A DNA stretch of 64,000 bases from Atrichornis clamosus (Eukaryota > Chordata > Aves > Passeriformes > Menuridae). Under the pieces are notes generated by a model. That model had not been told where the DNA came from. It did not search any database and saw nothing but the letters and a program-made list of their open reading frames with translations. Below, in pieces: positions 12,901 through 25,700 of this stretch; within the stretch, counting starts at the first letter, position 1; the number at the start of each line of letters is the position of its first letter. The stretch covers positions 1 through 64,000 of the forward strand of contig WBMZ01011673.1 in NCBI GenBank assembly GCA_013400975.1, written 5' to 3'. Position numbers and translations under genes: made by a program.

Positions 12901-13698
12901 CAGGCCATGATAAATAATTCACTAAGGAACTCATTTGCAGTTATATATTAAAACAAACCCAAAAAAACGTTAGAAGAGGCTGGCAAGGACTGGCTGCACA
13001 CAAACCGAATGCTAGAAAATACCATCTGGCCACCTCATTTCATTGCAAAAATCAGTTTCTTCCCAAGGGAACATGAAACCATCCAAACAGAAGCTGCAAT
13101 AACCTTGTAAAGTCCCCACTGATGCAAAACACCTGCTTTCCATCGTGCACACACCTGTAGCTCCTGAGCCTGTGCTGCTGCCTTGTTAAAAAAAGAATTA
13201 TGACCCTTAAACTAATTTACACAAGAATGTAGGTCAAATTGCTTCAGCTGTGTGTATCTACTTATTGCCCACCTTTAGCTGACACAACTTCTATCCCTTA
13301 TCAGGGAAAGCAAAGGAGAGCTACAAGGAAAGAAAGCAGATGCTGACAAGACAGCCAAGTAATGCGATCTCTCTAAATAGACGAAGAGAGGCTATCTAAA
13401 GTCTAAGACTCTATTTTTTTCAGCCTTTTTTCCTAGCATTGGCATGTAAAAGATTTCAACAAATTCTAGTAGTAAAGAATAAAAAAATCCAAATATATGC
13501 AAATACATAAAGAGCACTAAAAACGTGGGTTTCGTTGTGGAGTTTGGGTTTGGTTGGTTTGGGGTTTTTTTTGGTTGCATTTGGGTGGTTGTTGGATTTT
13601 TCTTTGAGTATTACAAGCACCTGTCCATCAGCCATCTCTGGTGACAGCTCTTCCCAAGACAGCATGCTGCTACACTGCTGATGCAGCACCCAGTGCTG
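6940..13698. other. Gap between convergent PRDX4 and ACOT9 3' ends
   Basis: No protein gene is recognisable. The right part (perhaps from about 11.6 kb) probably contains the ACOT9 3' UTR; minus-strand AATAAA candidates are TTTATT on this strand at 11683-11688 and 11615-11620, but neither is decisive. The region also contains a CR1 3' scrap near 9.7 kb, a pair of short direct repeats (9303-9346 and 9964-10010) and a GT-rich tract at 13531-13600. The rest is unremarkable unique sequence. Confidence 0.6.
9712..9782 (+). mobile_element. CR1 LINE 3'-end fragment
   Basis: Contains the decayed CR1 3' signature GGTTGGACTCAATGATCTTA followed by TTCCAACTTAAATTATTCTA. Strongly 5' truncated and about 70 bp long, in plus orientation. 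Confidence 0.75.
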
Positions 13699-13757
13699 TC
13701 AGATTTCTTTCATGACTGCAGTAAAGTGTCTCTTCCCATCTAAATACAACATGGACT
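13699..13757 (-). CDS. ACOT9: ACOT9 coding exon 15 and stop
   Basis: After CTTTGTTTCAG. Encodes ESMLYLDGKRHFTAVMKEI and TGA (13701-13699). The tail after RHF is not alignable with the human C-terminus as I recall it and is about 10 residues shorter. Confidence 0.92.
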
Positions 13758-16700
13758 CTGAAACAAAGTGGGGAAAAGAGAGAACCACATTAGTAACTTA
13801 GTATCAATACTGAACAACTACAACTACATAGACTGGAAAAGTAAGAAGCAATCCACACTGTCATCAAAGCATAAAATACATGTGGTTTGCCATGTAATCC
13901 TGTTAAATTATTCAAATGTCAATAGTTTATCTATTAAAAAGACCAGTATTGCAAGAGAAAGAAATTCATCTTTTCTACAGAGTTATGATGATAACACACT
14001 AATGGAATACTTGCCTCCATATGTCTTAGGTACAACTTGTGGGACCTCGTTTTCTGATATAAATGTAAAATGGAAGGTATTGGTAGTATGGTGCTCTCTG
14101 GTATTTGCATTATAAACTTCACTGTGTACTCGAATCTGGATGTAGTTTTTTTCTGTGTAACAGACCTACACAGTTAAGACAAGAGTTAGAGCTTGTAATT
14201 TATCACCAGTGCTGAAAACCGTAACAGACTTTGTTACAGCGTTTAACAAGAGAAGTCACACACACACATAATACACTGCTCATTATCAGTGACTAACAGT
14301 GATGACAGCAAAGATAAGGTTTGCTCCTTTTCAAAAGGAAATCAACTCCTACCTGTCCAGAGAGCAGTAATAAGGATCCAACCTCAACTGGCTTCTGAAA
14401 CATGATATCATCAACAGATACGATAAAGGGTCTGGAACCCCTGAGGAAGCAAAAGAAAAGTTTCTTCTCAAGAATAAAAAAGATATTTGCAGAAATGTAA
14501 AATATTTACTTGTCAGCATTTTAATGAAGAGTTACTGGAGAATAAATCTCTTCCTTAAACAGAGGCCACAGGAAGTGCTAAAGAGTTATGTCATCACTGG
14601 AGGAAATCTCTCACACACTTTCTAAGGACACATTATTGCACCATTACTGTATCTTATGACTTACACTTACTAGACAATCTTCATGCCATCATTGCTCAGG
14701 CCTCAGTTTTTTGAGCACTGACACAAACCACTTAACTTTTTATCAGGCTATGCATATGCCATTAAACTTACACATAGACCTTTGCTGAGTGATTACTTCT
14801 AAACTCAAGCAGTTAGTAGAAGTTCAGAAACCATTCCTCTTGTGTATTGAATGAAAAGATGTAACATTTATTTGATAGAACAAGTATTTTATATGGTTAT
14901 AAAGTCCATCTCAATAGCTTTGTAAGAGAAAACAGAAAATGTGTATTTTCTATCTTGACAAGTAATGCTTAAAACCCAAGCTCCAAGGAGCAAGATGCCA
15001 ATCTCTTTGTAATTATGACAGATGCTCTAAGTAAAGCAGCACTGTGCACTAACAGTACAAGATTCTATTAGACACCTATGCTTTTTCAGCTTAGAGTGTC
15101 ATTAGGTTGGGTTGCTTGGCTTCCCGACCTATGTGTATGTGCAGTGCTCTGGATTATATAAATATTGCAGGTCTACAACTCACCCATAGCTGCAAGCAGT
15201 TGCCCATCCCAGTTCAAATGCCTTTCTCATGAGAAAACCCCCAAAGATCCTATTGAAGATGTTCCGTTCCTGTACATAGAAACAAATACCAAATTATTTT
15301 CAAAGCACTGTGCTGAAGTCTGCACTTCAGTTCGCAGTATTTAACAGAAGTCTCAACAACTGAATATATTGAAAACCACAACTGAAATATGTATGTAAAA
15401 TTCAAAATACCTGAGGCAACTTAGAAGGAGCTCATCTGACTCATTTGACAGAATAACTCAAAATTTTGTCAGCAACCAAAGGCCAAACTTTTTGCAAACA
15501 CTTTGCAAAGTTATTTCTTTACACAGAATGAATAGTGTGGTAATAAAACAAGGTCATTTAAAATTGTCCATTTTTCAGCGTAATCCATACGAATAACAAA
15601 GAACTAGCAAAAGAAACCAGGCTCTAAATACGTTGTCAGCACTGCAGAAGTGAAACAAAATAATGGTTTGCCTAATCTTACATGAAAATTCATAAAGTCA
15701 TAGAGTGAGTTGGGTTGAAAGGGACCTTAAAGACCATCTCGTTCCAACCTCCCTGCCATGAGCCGGGACAACTACCACTAGACCAGGCTGCTCAGAGCCC
15801 CATCCAGTCTGGCTCTGAACATTTCCAGGGATGGGGCATCCACAAATTCTCGGGGCAACCTGTGCCAGTGCCTCACCACAATCACAGGAAAAATTTTCTC
15901 CCTACTACCTAATCTAAATCTCCCCTCTTTCTGTTTAAAGCCATTACCCTTTGTCCTGTCACTACATGTCCTTGTAAAAATTCCCTCTCGAAGTTACTGA
16001 AGTATCTTTCTGTAATTCATTAATATTTTTCAAATACCTGAGGATGGCAAATCTGTAGGCCTTTTAGCTTTGCATCTTCCATCCACACCGAATTGGGTGG
16101 TAATTTACGACTCCGGAAACTTACTGTCCTTTGGAAGAGACAACGAACTTTATAGTCCACAGAATCAGCACAATTCAGAAAGCCAAAAATGCATAAATAG
16201 CAAATGCGGACACACACTAAAAAACACCAGAAAAATACAGAACACCGAAATAAACCCCAAAACAGAAATGGTGTCACTAAATGCTGCTCCAACTGACCTT
16301 GAAGCCTTATCTAAAGCTGTCCTTTGATTTGTTACTGCAATAAACCTACACTCCTGATCTGTCAAAACTGCTAATGTTCAAGTTAATGTGAATGAAGAGG
16401 CTTGAGAAAGGTACATGAAAGAAAAGATGAATCACAACCACAAAGTATACACTTTGTCAGAAAAGCCTTGCTCTGTTTTTAAAGTCATAATAGAAATTAA
16501 AAGCACAAAGTGAGCTAATAGAGTAATTCAACACCAAACATGCAGACACTTTGAAGTTTTCAAATCCAGACAGAATGTGTACAAAATACAACTGCTAATT
16601 TTAAGGCAACGCATGTCTCCCTTTGGTAAACAGCTTTAAAAAGAACAGCTGTATAGGCTACTAAGTTAAAGATATAAATTATCACAAATACAACATTGCA

Positions 16701-19700
16701 CTAATGTGATTAGACACTGTTCTATCACTGTTGGCATCAAATGACTTCACACCAATCTCAAGTATAAGAGAAATATGCTAACAACAGTCTCCCTCAAATA
16801 ATGGTGTGAGGTATTATATTCAAAACACACTGCAAGGTTATTTGGTCAAAATATGGACAGTTCCTGCCCTCACAGGTTTTTTAATTAGATATCATGGCAG
16901 AAAACTCTTAGATTGTGCAAGTCATGACTGCAAAACCGTTCCATTCCCTTATGTGGTTAAGCACCATTAACCTTTTTCCTCAAAATTATTCCTAACAGCT
17001 TGTTTAGACTCTTTCAAGAGCTGCAGATGTCACATTAAAGTTTGTACCTGCGTTTCAAATCAAATGCCACAGAATTTAAATGTCTGCATTTATTCCAGAC
17101 TACCCTCTTATGAGCACCCACTCAAAAGGCACTTTTCTCTTTCATAAGATGTCAGTTCTCCTTCACCCCTTCCGTTCTTGCCTTGTGTCCAATGTATTAA
17201 GGAATATGTCATGCACAATGTTTCTTTCTTCTGCAGTGGGAGCCATTTTCAATAAGGAAGCAGTGCTGAAAGCAGTCCTCTTCAGCTTGTTTGCTAAATA
17301 TTAAAAAAACCCCATAGTATTAGAGTTCAAGGAAAAAACAAATAATGGATCTGAAGACTTTAACCTGGAATCAACTGTCATTCCATTTTTCTTTTTCCCC
17401 TTGCAAGTTAAAAGCTGTAACTTCATGATCCTATAGATCCAAATAGAAATTTGGCTTTTAAAATTCACTGCATCAAATAAAAAATGAAACAGAAGTTCTA
17501 CTTCTAGTTCAGAAGTAAAACTTATTACCTCACCAATGTGATGACGAACTTCTATAGGTATACTGTGACACCCACCCACTGGTCCTACAGAAAACTTGAG
17601 TACTCCCCTCAAGGTACAGAAGAGCATATCTGACACAAAACCCTACAGATTTTGCCAATGGTACAAGAATAGAAGTTTACGATAAAACTCATTACCATAG
17701 GCTGCAATGATTGAAATTTTAGCTTAACAGATCTGTTCAGTCTATTTGGTCTTCAATGTTTCTCTGATTTTCTGCTTTTAAACTCCAGCTTGAAACAAAA
17801 GAAGATGGAGCTACACACTCCTTCTCTTGCTCTCCCCTTTTCTTTTTTGGAGTTTCTTTCCAAAGGGAACACGGGCATGCAGACAGGTAAGGAGCTGTGA
17901 TGCACCATGGGGTAATCAATCAGCCAGAGCATTGGGAGCACCTGTGCTGCACTCAGATCCAAAGTGGAGGGAGCATCCTGCCAACACAGAAGTCCAGGGG
18001 GTGTGCAGGGCACATCAGGAAAGCCCTTATCTGTCCATTTAGCCAAGGAGTTTCCAAGCATGTGATAGCAGGCTTTTAAACTCCCTTCTACTGACACAAA
18101 TGAGACAGAACAAAACTCTGACTTTAAACAAACTAGGAGCATTTCTATGTAGCAGAACTCCTGAAGTCTACTTCCAGCTATTAAGTTGAACCTGAGGCAG
18201 ATGTGCATACTACCAAGAAATATGACATACATTCCCCTTGCTTGAAGATTTCTTCCTCCTCAGGGCTCTCAGGAATGATTGGATTAACAAATGCTGGCCT
18301 ATAGACAGGAATTTTTTTTAAGTTACAAACTTCACAAGAATTTGTCCTGTAAATACATTATAACAGTCTTCCATTTTTGCTTACATACATGGTACAAGAT
18401 GAAAATGCGTACTTCAGGTTACATGATAGAAATAAATACACATTAGCTTTAACTCTGAAGAAGCAGCTAAGTGATCCAACCACTACCCAGTGCAATTATG
18501 AAAAAGTGACATGTTTATGGTTCTTAAGAAGCTAAAATTGTACCCATAAATTATAATGAAGATTGTTAAGATTATTAAGAAACTCAGCAAATGAAAGCAT
18601 GATGATCTAGGATAGTCTAAACCAAAACTTGAATGGTACCACTCCTCCTGGAATAGAAAGAGCACAGTGCCATAGCTAGCAAGTGTTTTTATAATCTACA
18701 TGTTCCCTTGACAGCCTTATCAACAGCCAAAAGGTGTTTACCACACGTACCACTTATCAAAGATTATGACATGCTGTAAGCACAAATTTCTATGTTCGTT
18801 TTACTGCACAAGTAAGTTTACTTTAACCTAATTATATAACATTTAATTATATTCCCATGTAAAGGCAAACACTTATTTTCAAGAGCCATTCTTCCCCATA
18901 ACTTCTAATTTTTATTTTTCTATTTTCAACATTTATACAAATGCTGAGAACAACATACATATCCATACACACACACACATACAAACAAACCTGCTGAACA
19001 ATTCACCTCTACCCCAAGCCAAGTTTCTGTGGCACTAAACCAACCTAGCATATCCTGTGCCTCTCTGAAGGGTTTTGACCTCACATAAATACCATTCTTA
19101 TATGGACAGAATGTTTCCAAAACACAGCTGGCTTGTGGCCAGCTAGCTTGTACAACAGCCACTGAAGTTTGCATCTACCTGCACAAGTCCATGTAGGCTT
19201 GTCCTCAGTCAATCTGCTACTGTACAATTACATCAAATTTTATGTTATTATTTTGCAAAATTAATCCTTGAAATGAGAACCATAATATAAGTGATTTTCT
19301 TAGTGTATAGTATGTTCACTGGTTCCAGAAAATATCGGAAGAAAATCAACTTAAAAACTACTTCCAATGCTATCAGGACTAAATAGCTATACCAAGTAAA
19401 ATCTCTTCATTGAACACATCCTTCTTTGTTAAATACAAGCAATTATTTAAACTAATTAGAAACGGAAAATTGTTTATTATTTTGGCAGGCTATGCAGGAA
19501 AGAGGTTAAGAATTACAACCAATTTTTCTGATGCTGGAGTCATAAACCAAACCTGAAACTGAGAAGCCTGTTAGTTTAATGACTAAGGAATTATAGGGAA
19601 AGTAAAACCAGAAAAATAACAAAATAAGTGTTTGAGGGTTTTTTAAGTTCTGTGGGAATACTTATCAGTTCCATCTTAGTTACACACGCTAGTTTTAGCC

Positions 19701-22700
19701 TGAATTATTCTGATGACACCTATCAAGTGTTTATTAGGGAATTAATGGTATTGTTCACTCAAAGACTATTTAACCACTGAAACACAATCTTTAATTCAAA
19801 CAATTGCAGATGGGTTTCTGGCAGACTCATTTACTTCTGTGTTCATTCAAACCAGTCACTCAAACACAGGGAAAAATCTGTTAAAAAGAAGGGTCAGATC
19901 CCAAGATTACCAGCAATTCCTGGTATCATCTGACTGCTGAAATCAGTACTCTTGATTTGATTTCTGCTTATTGCAGGAAAGTTAACACTTGCCAACGGCA
20001 AACATCAACTATGTAGTTTATTTACCACCTATATTACATGGCTTCTACACATACAAACCAAGCTGCCATGTTTGACATTTTCAGCACAGCAGAAATCAGG
20101 AAATTATTTTCCTGTCCCACAAATTACCGTTTATTCTCTGGATCCCGGGCCACCATGACAAAGGTTGCATCTAATACAGGGCTGTAATCACCATCATGCA
20201 GCTAAAAGAGACAGAAAAAAACCATATTACTAAACTCTAAAATTGTAAATGTGCTTGTAAGCTATTTAGTTGACATAAACTATGCAATCACACTGTTAAT
20301 TTTGCTTATTTCACATTCTGTCATCCTTTCCAATATGTCTCACAACAGGTCAAAGAAAAGGAAATAACTAAAACTTTAGTTTCAGGAATTCTGCAATGTA
20401 AACATTTACCAGAGAATGCTTATTAACTACTTTCGGCTGGCAGGGGAGGAAATCAACACAGGCATTACAAAAGGACCCACTTAACCTTTATTCTGAGAAA
20501 TGCCATAATATTGTTTTAGTCAGTAACAAATTGCCACTAATGCCAGCACTGTGAGGAGTTCAGACAATAAAGGTGTAACATTATGTTTTATATCAGAGAC
20601 TTTACTTAAGGAGAACAATTGAATTAAAAAATATTTACCTGTTTACCTGAATTATCACAGAATCATAGAATCACAGAATTATTTGGGTTAGAAGGGACCT
20701 AAAAGACATCTAGTTCCAACTCCTCTGTCACCTTTCACTAAATGAGGTGACTCAAAGCCCCATCCGACCTGGCCTTGAACACTTCCAGGGATGAGGCATC
20801 CACAGCTTTTCTGGGCAACCTGTTCCAGGACCTCACCACACTCACAGTAAATAATTTCTTCCTACTATGTCACCTAAACCTACTCTCTTTCAGTTTGAAC
20901 CCACTCCCCAAGCCTCTCAGCCTTTCCTTGTAGGAAAGGTGCTCCATCCCTCTAATCATCTTAGTGGCTCTCCTCTGGACTCACTCCAAAGGACTCACTA
21001 ATATCACTTAAGAATTTATAGCATATCTCTATTACTCTAAATAATTAAATAACTTAATTAAAGTTTCAGTTAACTAATAAATTGACATCAAATATTTATT
21101 AGAAATTTTAAGAATTTTTAAGTGGAGTTATTAATGTTCCTTTTGCTTCCTGCACAGTGCAGCCTAATTACATCCTTCATTTATATTCTATTATTTATTA
21201 TTTAATAACTTATTACAAAAATTATTTACAGAGTAGATAAGCTGAGCACATGAGATACAATTTAATGCCAAATCTGAATACCAACATTAAAATGTATACA
21301 TCTATAAAATGGAAAAGCATAAGGAAAATGAAGTCTCTAAAAAGCAGGGAGAAACTTATTTAAGATCATGCAGAGCACAGACACCTATTTTTGCTGTAGG
21401 AGTACTGTGCTGCACTTTAAATACAAAATGCTGGTTAAGAAAAATGCAGATTAGCAACAGAGCGCCTTGCTGCACCTAGACTACGGGAAGTCATCTTGGT
21501 CTTCAAAACACTAGGGCTGTCTCAAGCCCTTCAAAAAGTTATGCTAGAAAATATCATTTAGATTGCTAATGTCATCATCCAGAATTCTCTCTGAAGCACC
21601 TCATGCCTGTCATGAGATGGAGAGAAGTCACAGGAACTAACCTGCAGCATGTGCATCCTCACTTCCATTGAGGTCTTCCCAACCCAAGAAACATTGCCTG
21701 TAAATTTGATGTCACAGTCTGGATATATAATCTTCTTGCACAAATCTACAAGACAAACATTAGGGGTTAGTGGAGACAGATCACTCACACCTAATACCAG
21801 AAAGGCCAGTTTTTCTAAGACTTCTATGTGTTCTGAAAATGGCAACACACACAAAGACAACCCTGGTTATTGCAAGGGGCCACACTGCTCGTCTGCAGTT
21901 TCTGCATCTCTAGACTTCTGAAGCCAGGACAGGAGCAGGAAGTAGGCACACAGGTGGACAGAAGACCCATGGAAGTGTTCAGCAGAACACGCAACACAAG
22001 CAAGGTCCAACTCCACCAGAACAAACACTGTTCAATAATGAAGCTAGGAACTGTGTGCTAAAATAAAACTAAACAAAAAAGTGCAGGAACCATGAAAGTT
22101 GTATTTTGAAGGGAAGTGACATATGAAATGCTGGAAAGCATTTACAAAACCATCTTCCCTCCTCCCATAAACAAAAGCCATAATACTCGAGAGTTCAAAG
22201 TCAAAACAAGATGAAGTGAACTAAATAGGAGTGAAGAAGATATCCTCAGTAACAACCATGGCAAGGCAGCGGCTGAAGAAAGAGTGAGACAAACAAATGA
22301 AACTATTTTTATTTATTAAATTGCCACTTACTGATTTTATCCACCAGAGCTGTAACTATGGATAAAGGAGACCTTGGCTGCATTTCCTGCTTGGTATGAG
22401 TGTAGCAAATAAGAACTGTGGAGAGATCAAAAATGGAGTTAGGTCTTTAACAAAAACATCAGTGGAGCAGATCAAAGTCATATTTGCAGAGCATAAGAGG
22501 TATCTGGAAAATACAAACTAAAGTGGTATCCTACTATAGGAGAGCACAGCTTCCACATTTTCATGCATGTAACCACATGGGATTGCTATAAAGAAAACAG
22601 CAGCAGCTGTCTCAGTTTTATGCATATTTACTTACTACAAAGATAAATTTAGCTAAGCATTTTAAATCAACTCATCACTTGACTTCCAATCCCACACAAT

Positions 22701-25700
22701 CTCTTCACTCTACCTCTGTAGCCTCTGTCTCAGACTCTTCCTATCTTCTATTTTGATTCCATAAAGACTGTCCAAGGATATATGCTATCTGAGGACTTTT
22801 CAAATACTGAGTCCTTTGAAGAGGTGCAAATTAAATAAACTGTGCCTTACAGGCACGAAACCATAGGCAGAGGTATTTATCACACTGCAATTACTACTAG
22901 CCAAACTGCTATTTAAACTAATCAGCTTTATTCATAAGAGCACATCCAAGTAAACAGACTCCTTGGAGTAACTCAAGGCTGCAAAGATATGGGTTTTTTC
23001 TAGAGCTCGTGTGATTTTCACTCAACACAGATTTTCATTATCAAAAGTATCTGTGTTGTACTTAATGCAATAAGAGAGAAGGAATCCCATATGGGCCATT
23101 CACTTCAGAGCTGAACTTGATGATCCTTGTGGGTCCCTTCCAACTCAGATTATTTTGTGATCTCTGATCTGAAAGATCTCTGTCCTTCCAAGCAATCTAA
23201 GATTTTTTTTCCCTATATTTACTGAAGTCACAATTCTAAAATCTGTTATGCCTATCAACTCTTTATATCAATACGACCACCCCGAACATTGTGTGGGACA
23301 GAATCTTGATTAAGCCAAAACAATACATCCCCAGTGAAACTGAATGGAGCCCAGTATGACTGCAAACAAGGCAAATACATTCTATGCTGCCACATGATAA
23401 AAATAAGATCTTCACAGATTTCTGGGGAAAATAAACATGGCACAGAATGAAAAACAGGCTCATCTCATCTAACAATGGAGGGTAGCCAACATTTTGAAGT
23501 CTTCTTTTCTAATTCAGGACAGATACTGAAGCCAGTATCTTCCACCTCCCAGTAAGAAATATAAATCATGCAGCTATTTTGTCTATCCTCGATAAGACAT
23601 GCATTCACTTGTTTCTCTGCCTTCCTCAATTTTGTCCTACTGGACCCTCAGAAGGAACAGAAGAAACCTGTTCTATTCACAACTTTCCCTTAATAAGCAC
23701 ATAATCCTTTGTCAAAATTCTCAAAAACATCAAAAAGCTCCCAACCATCTTCAGAACTCTAATGAAGAAGGAAGTTACCTGGTGATGTTTTAAGATAAAC
23801 GTATCTCCAAGTTCTATTAACAACCCAGCACTGACATACAAATGTCAAAGATCTTGAACTTTTCAAGACCACAGATAAATAAAGAGAAGGAAAAAAATTA
23901 AGAAAGCTAACTCATGAAACAACAGAGTTGCTTTTACCCTTAACAACAATTTGCAGACAGAACCCAAGAATATACACCAATTGTTTTTAACTTGTTCTCA
24001 ATGGATATATTCTGTTCTTTCCAGATTACACTCTCTTCTCCTCAAAGGTAAGATTAAAATACTTGCACCTCATTATCTTTGGGATTTTATGTCCGTTTTT
24101 GTTGAGTTTTTTTAAAGAAAAAGAAAATTGTACATTTTAATTTTCAATACGCACTCTGCAAATTTTCTCTGAGTTCACATTCGATGCAGATTCATAATCT
24201 AGGATCACTCTTCAATAAAGTATTCTTGTAGCTGGCCCCTTAAAAATCTGACAGAGGCAAGAAGCTGAACAATTTGCTTCTGTCTGTTCTTTATTATCCT
24301 TCCTTCTCCTTCAGACCAGTGCCTTCATTTCTCCTTCCCTTCTGAGATAGCGCAGTTATGGGATTCCCTCCGAGGTCACGCAGTATCACACCAAACAGTG
24401 CTCAGCAGTATTCAGGCTCACTTTGTGCAGTCTTTACAAGGGCATAGATACATACCTCCTAAACTGTCAAGATCTTCAAGTATCCTTCCAAACCTGTAAT
24501 ATAGGGTTTTGACAATTAAATACCTACATACGTAGCAAACAGAAGTTAACAGTTTCCTGTCTGTGTAACACGGTTGCTTTGTTACCTTACACTGTTGTGT
24601 ACATTCAGGTACTTTTCTCTTATTTCAGGCTGACTTCCTAGAGGTAGAATAACTTCCAAGTAGCTATCCTTCATTCTCCTAGGAGGGAGATCTTCCTGCC
24701 GTTTTGCCAGTAAAGTATGAAGAGCTTTTCTTTCTTGCATTGCTTGCACATGATCCCTGGAAATTAAAAAAAACATTCTTCTGGAGTATGACAACAGAAC
24801 GGCAACCCTAACTAAAAGATGTCACATTGATAATTATCAAAGTTAAAACCAAAATGTAGTAAAAATAGCAAGACACCATAAGCATGCCTTGAAAAGAAAG
24901 GGAAATGCACATAATGAGAGATGTTAAGCAAGACTACTGCAGAAAACTTTCAAATAGTTCTGTGTTCAAGTAGCAAGCTCATACTTCACACTAAAGATGC
25001 ACAAAATGCATCTAATTCTGAATGTCACCAAAATGTTTCCCCTTGAAAAGAACAAATCAGACATAATTTAACCTATGAGGTTTTGTGCATATTCATGTCT
25101 TGCATAGCTACAGTATCACAACTCTTCCCATAGTGCCAATTTTAAAGAACTGACATTCAACTTACAGTCTCTCCCAAGAAGTAAAATAGATGTAAAGTGT
25201 TGGCTAGCACTAACAAGAGAACTAATCTGCTAAGACTTGCTATCATCCACAGGTGAGTACCCCCTTTGCAGCATCAGTTCTTACAGCAAGCTAAAAGACA
25301 GGGAAAACTAATCTATTTCTCTTTCTCTCTTCCTACCCAGACATCTTACAACTAACACATGAAAGTTACAGAAACAATACAGAAAAGAGAGCACTGCTAC
25401 TTCAGAGCTGCTTTTCCAGCATCACCAAGTCAGAGAGGCTGCAACTCTCACAGAAGAGTAAGCGCCAACTTACTGTCATTTCTTTACAATCTACCAAGTT
25501 GATTCCTTGCACAGGTATCTAGAAGATGTAAGTCTTACCCACTTACACTCTCTCTTATCTGTTCCACCAAAGTTCCTTCCCCTTAAAAAGTGCAACCTGA
25601 CTGAATAAAGCAAGTATTTCCTACCATCCCTAGAATCAATACCAAACCATTAAAAACCTAAGGGCTAAACATGCAACAGTTCTAGTATAAAGCCAAGGAG

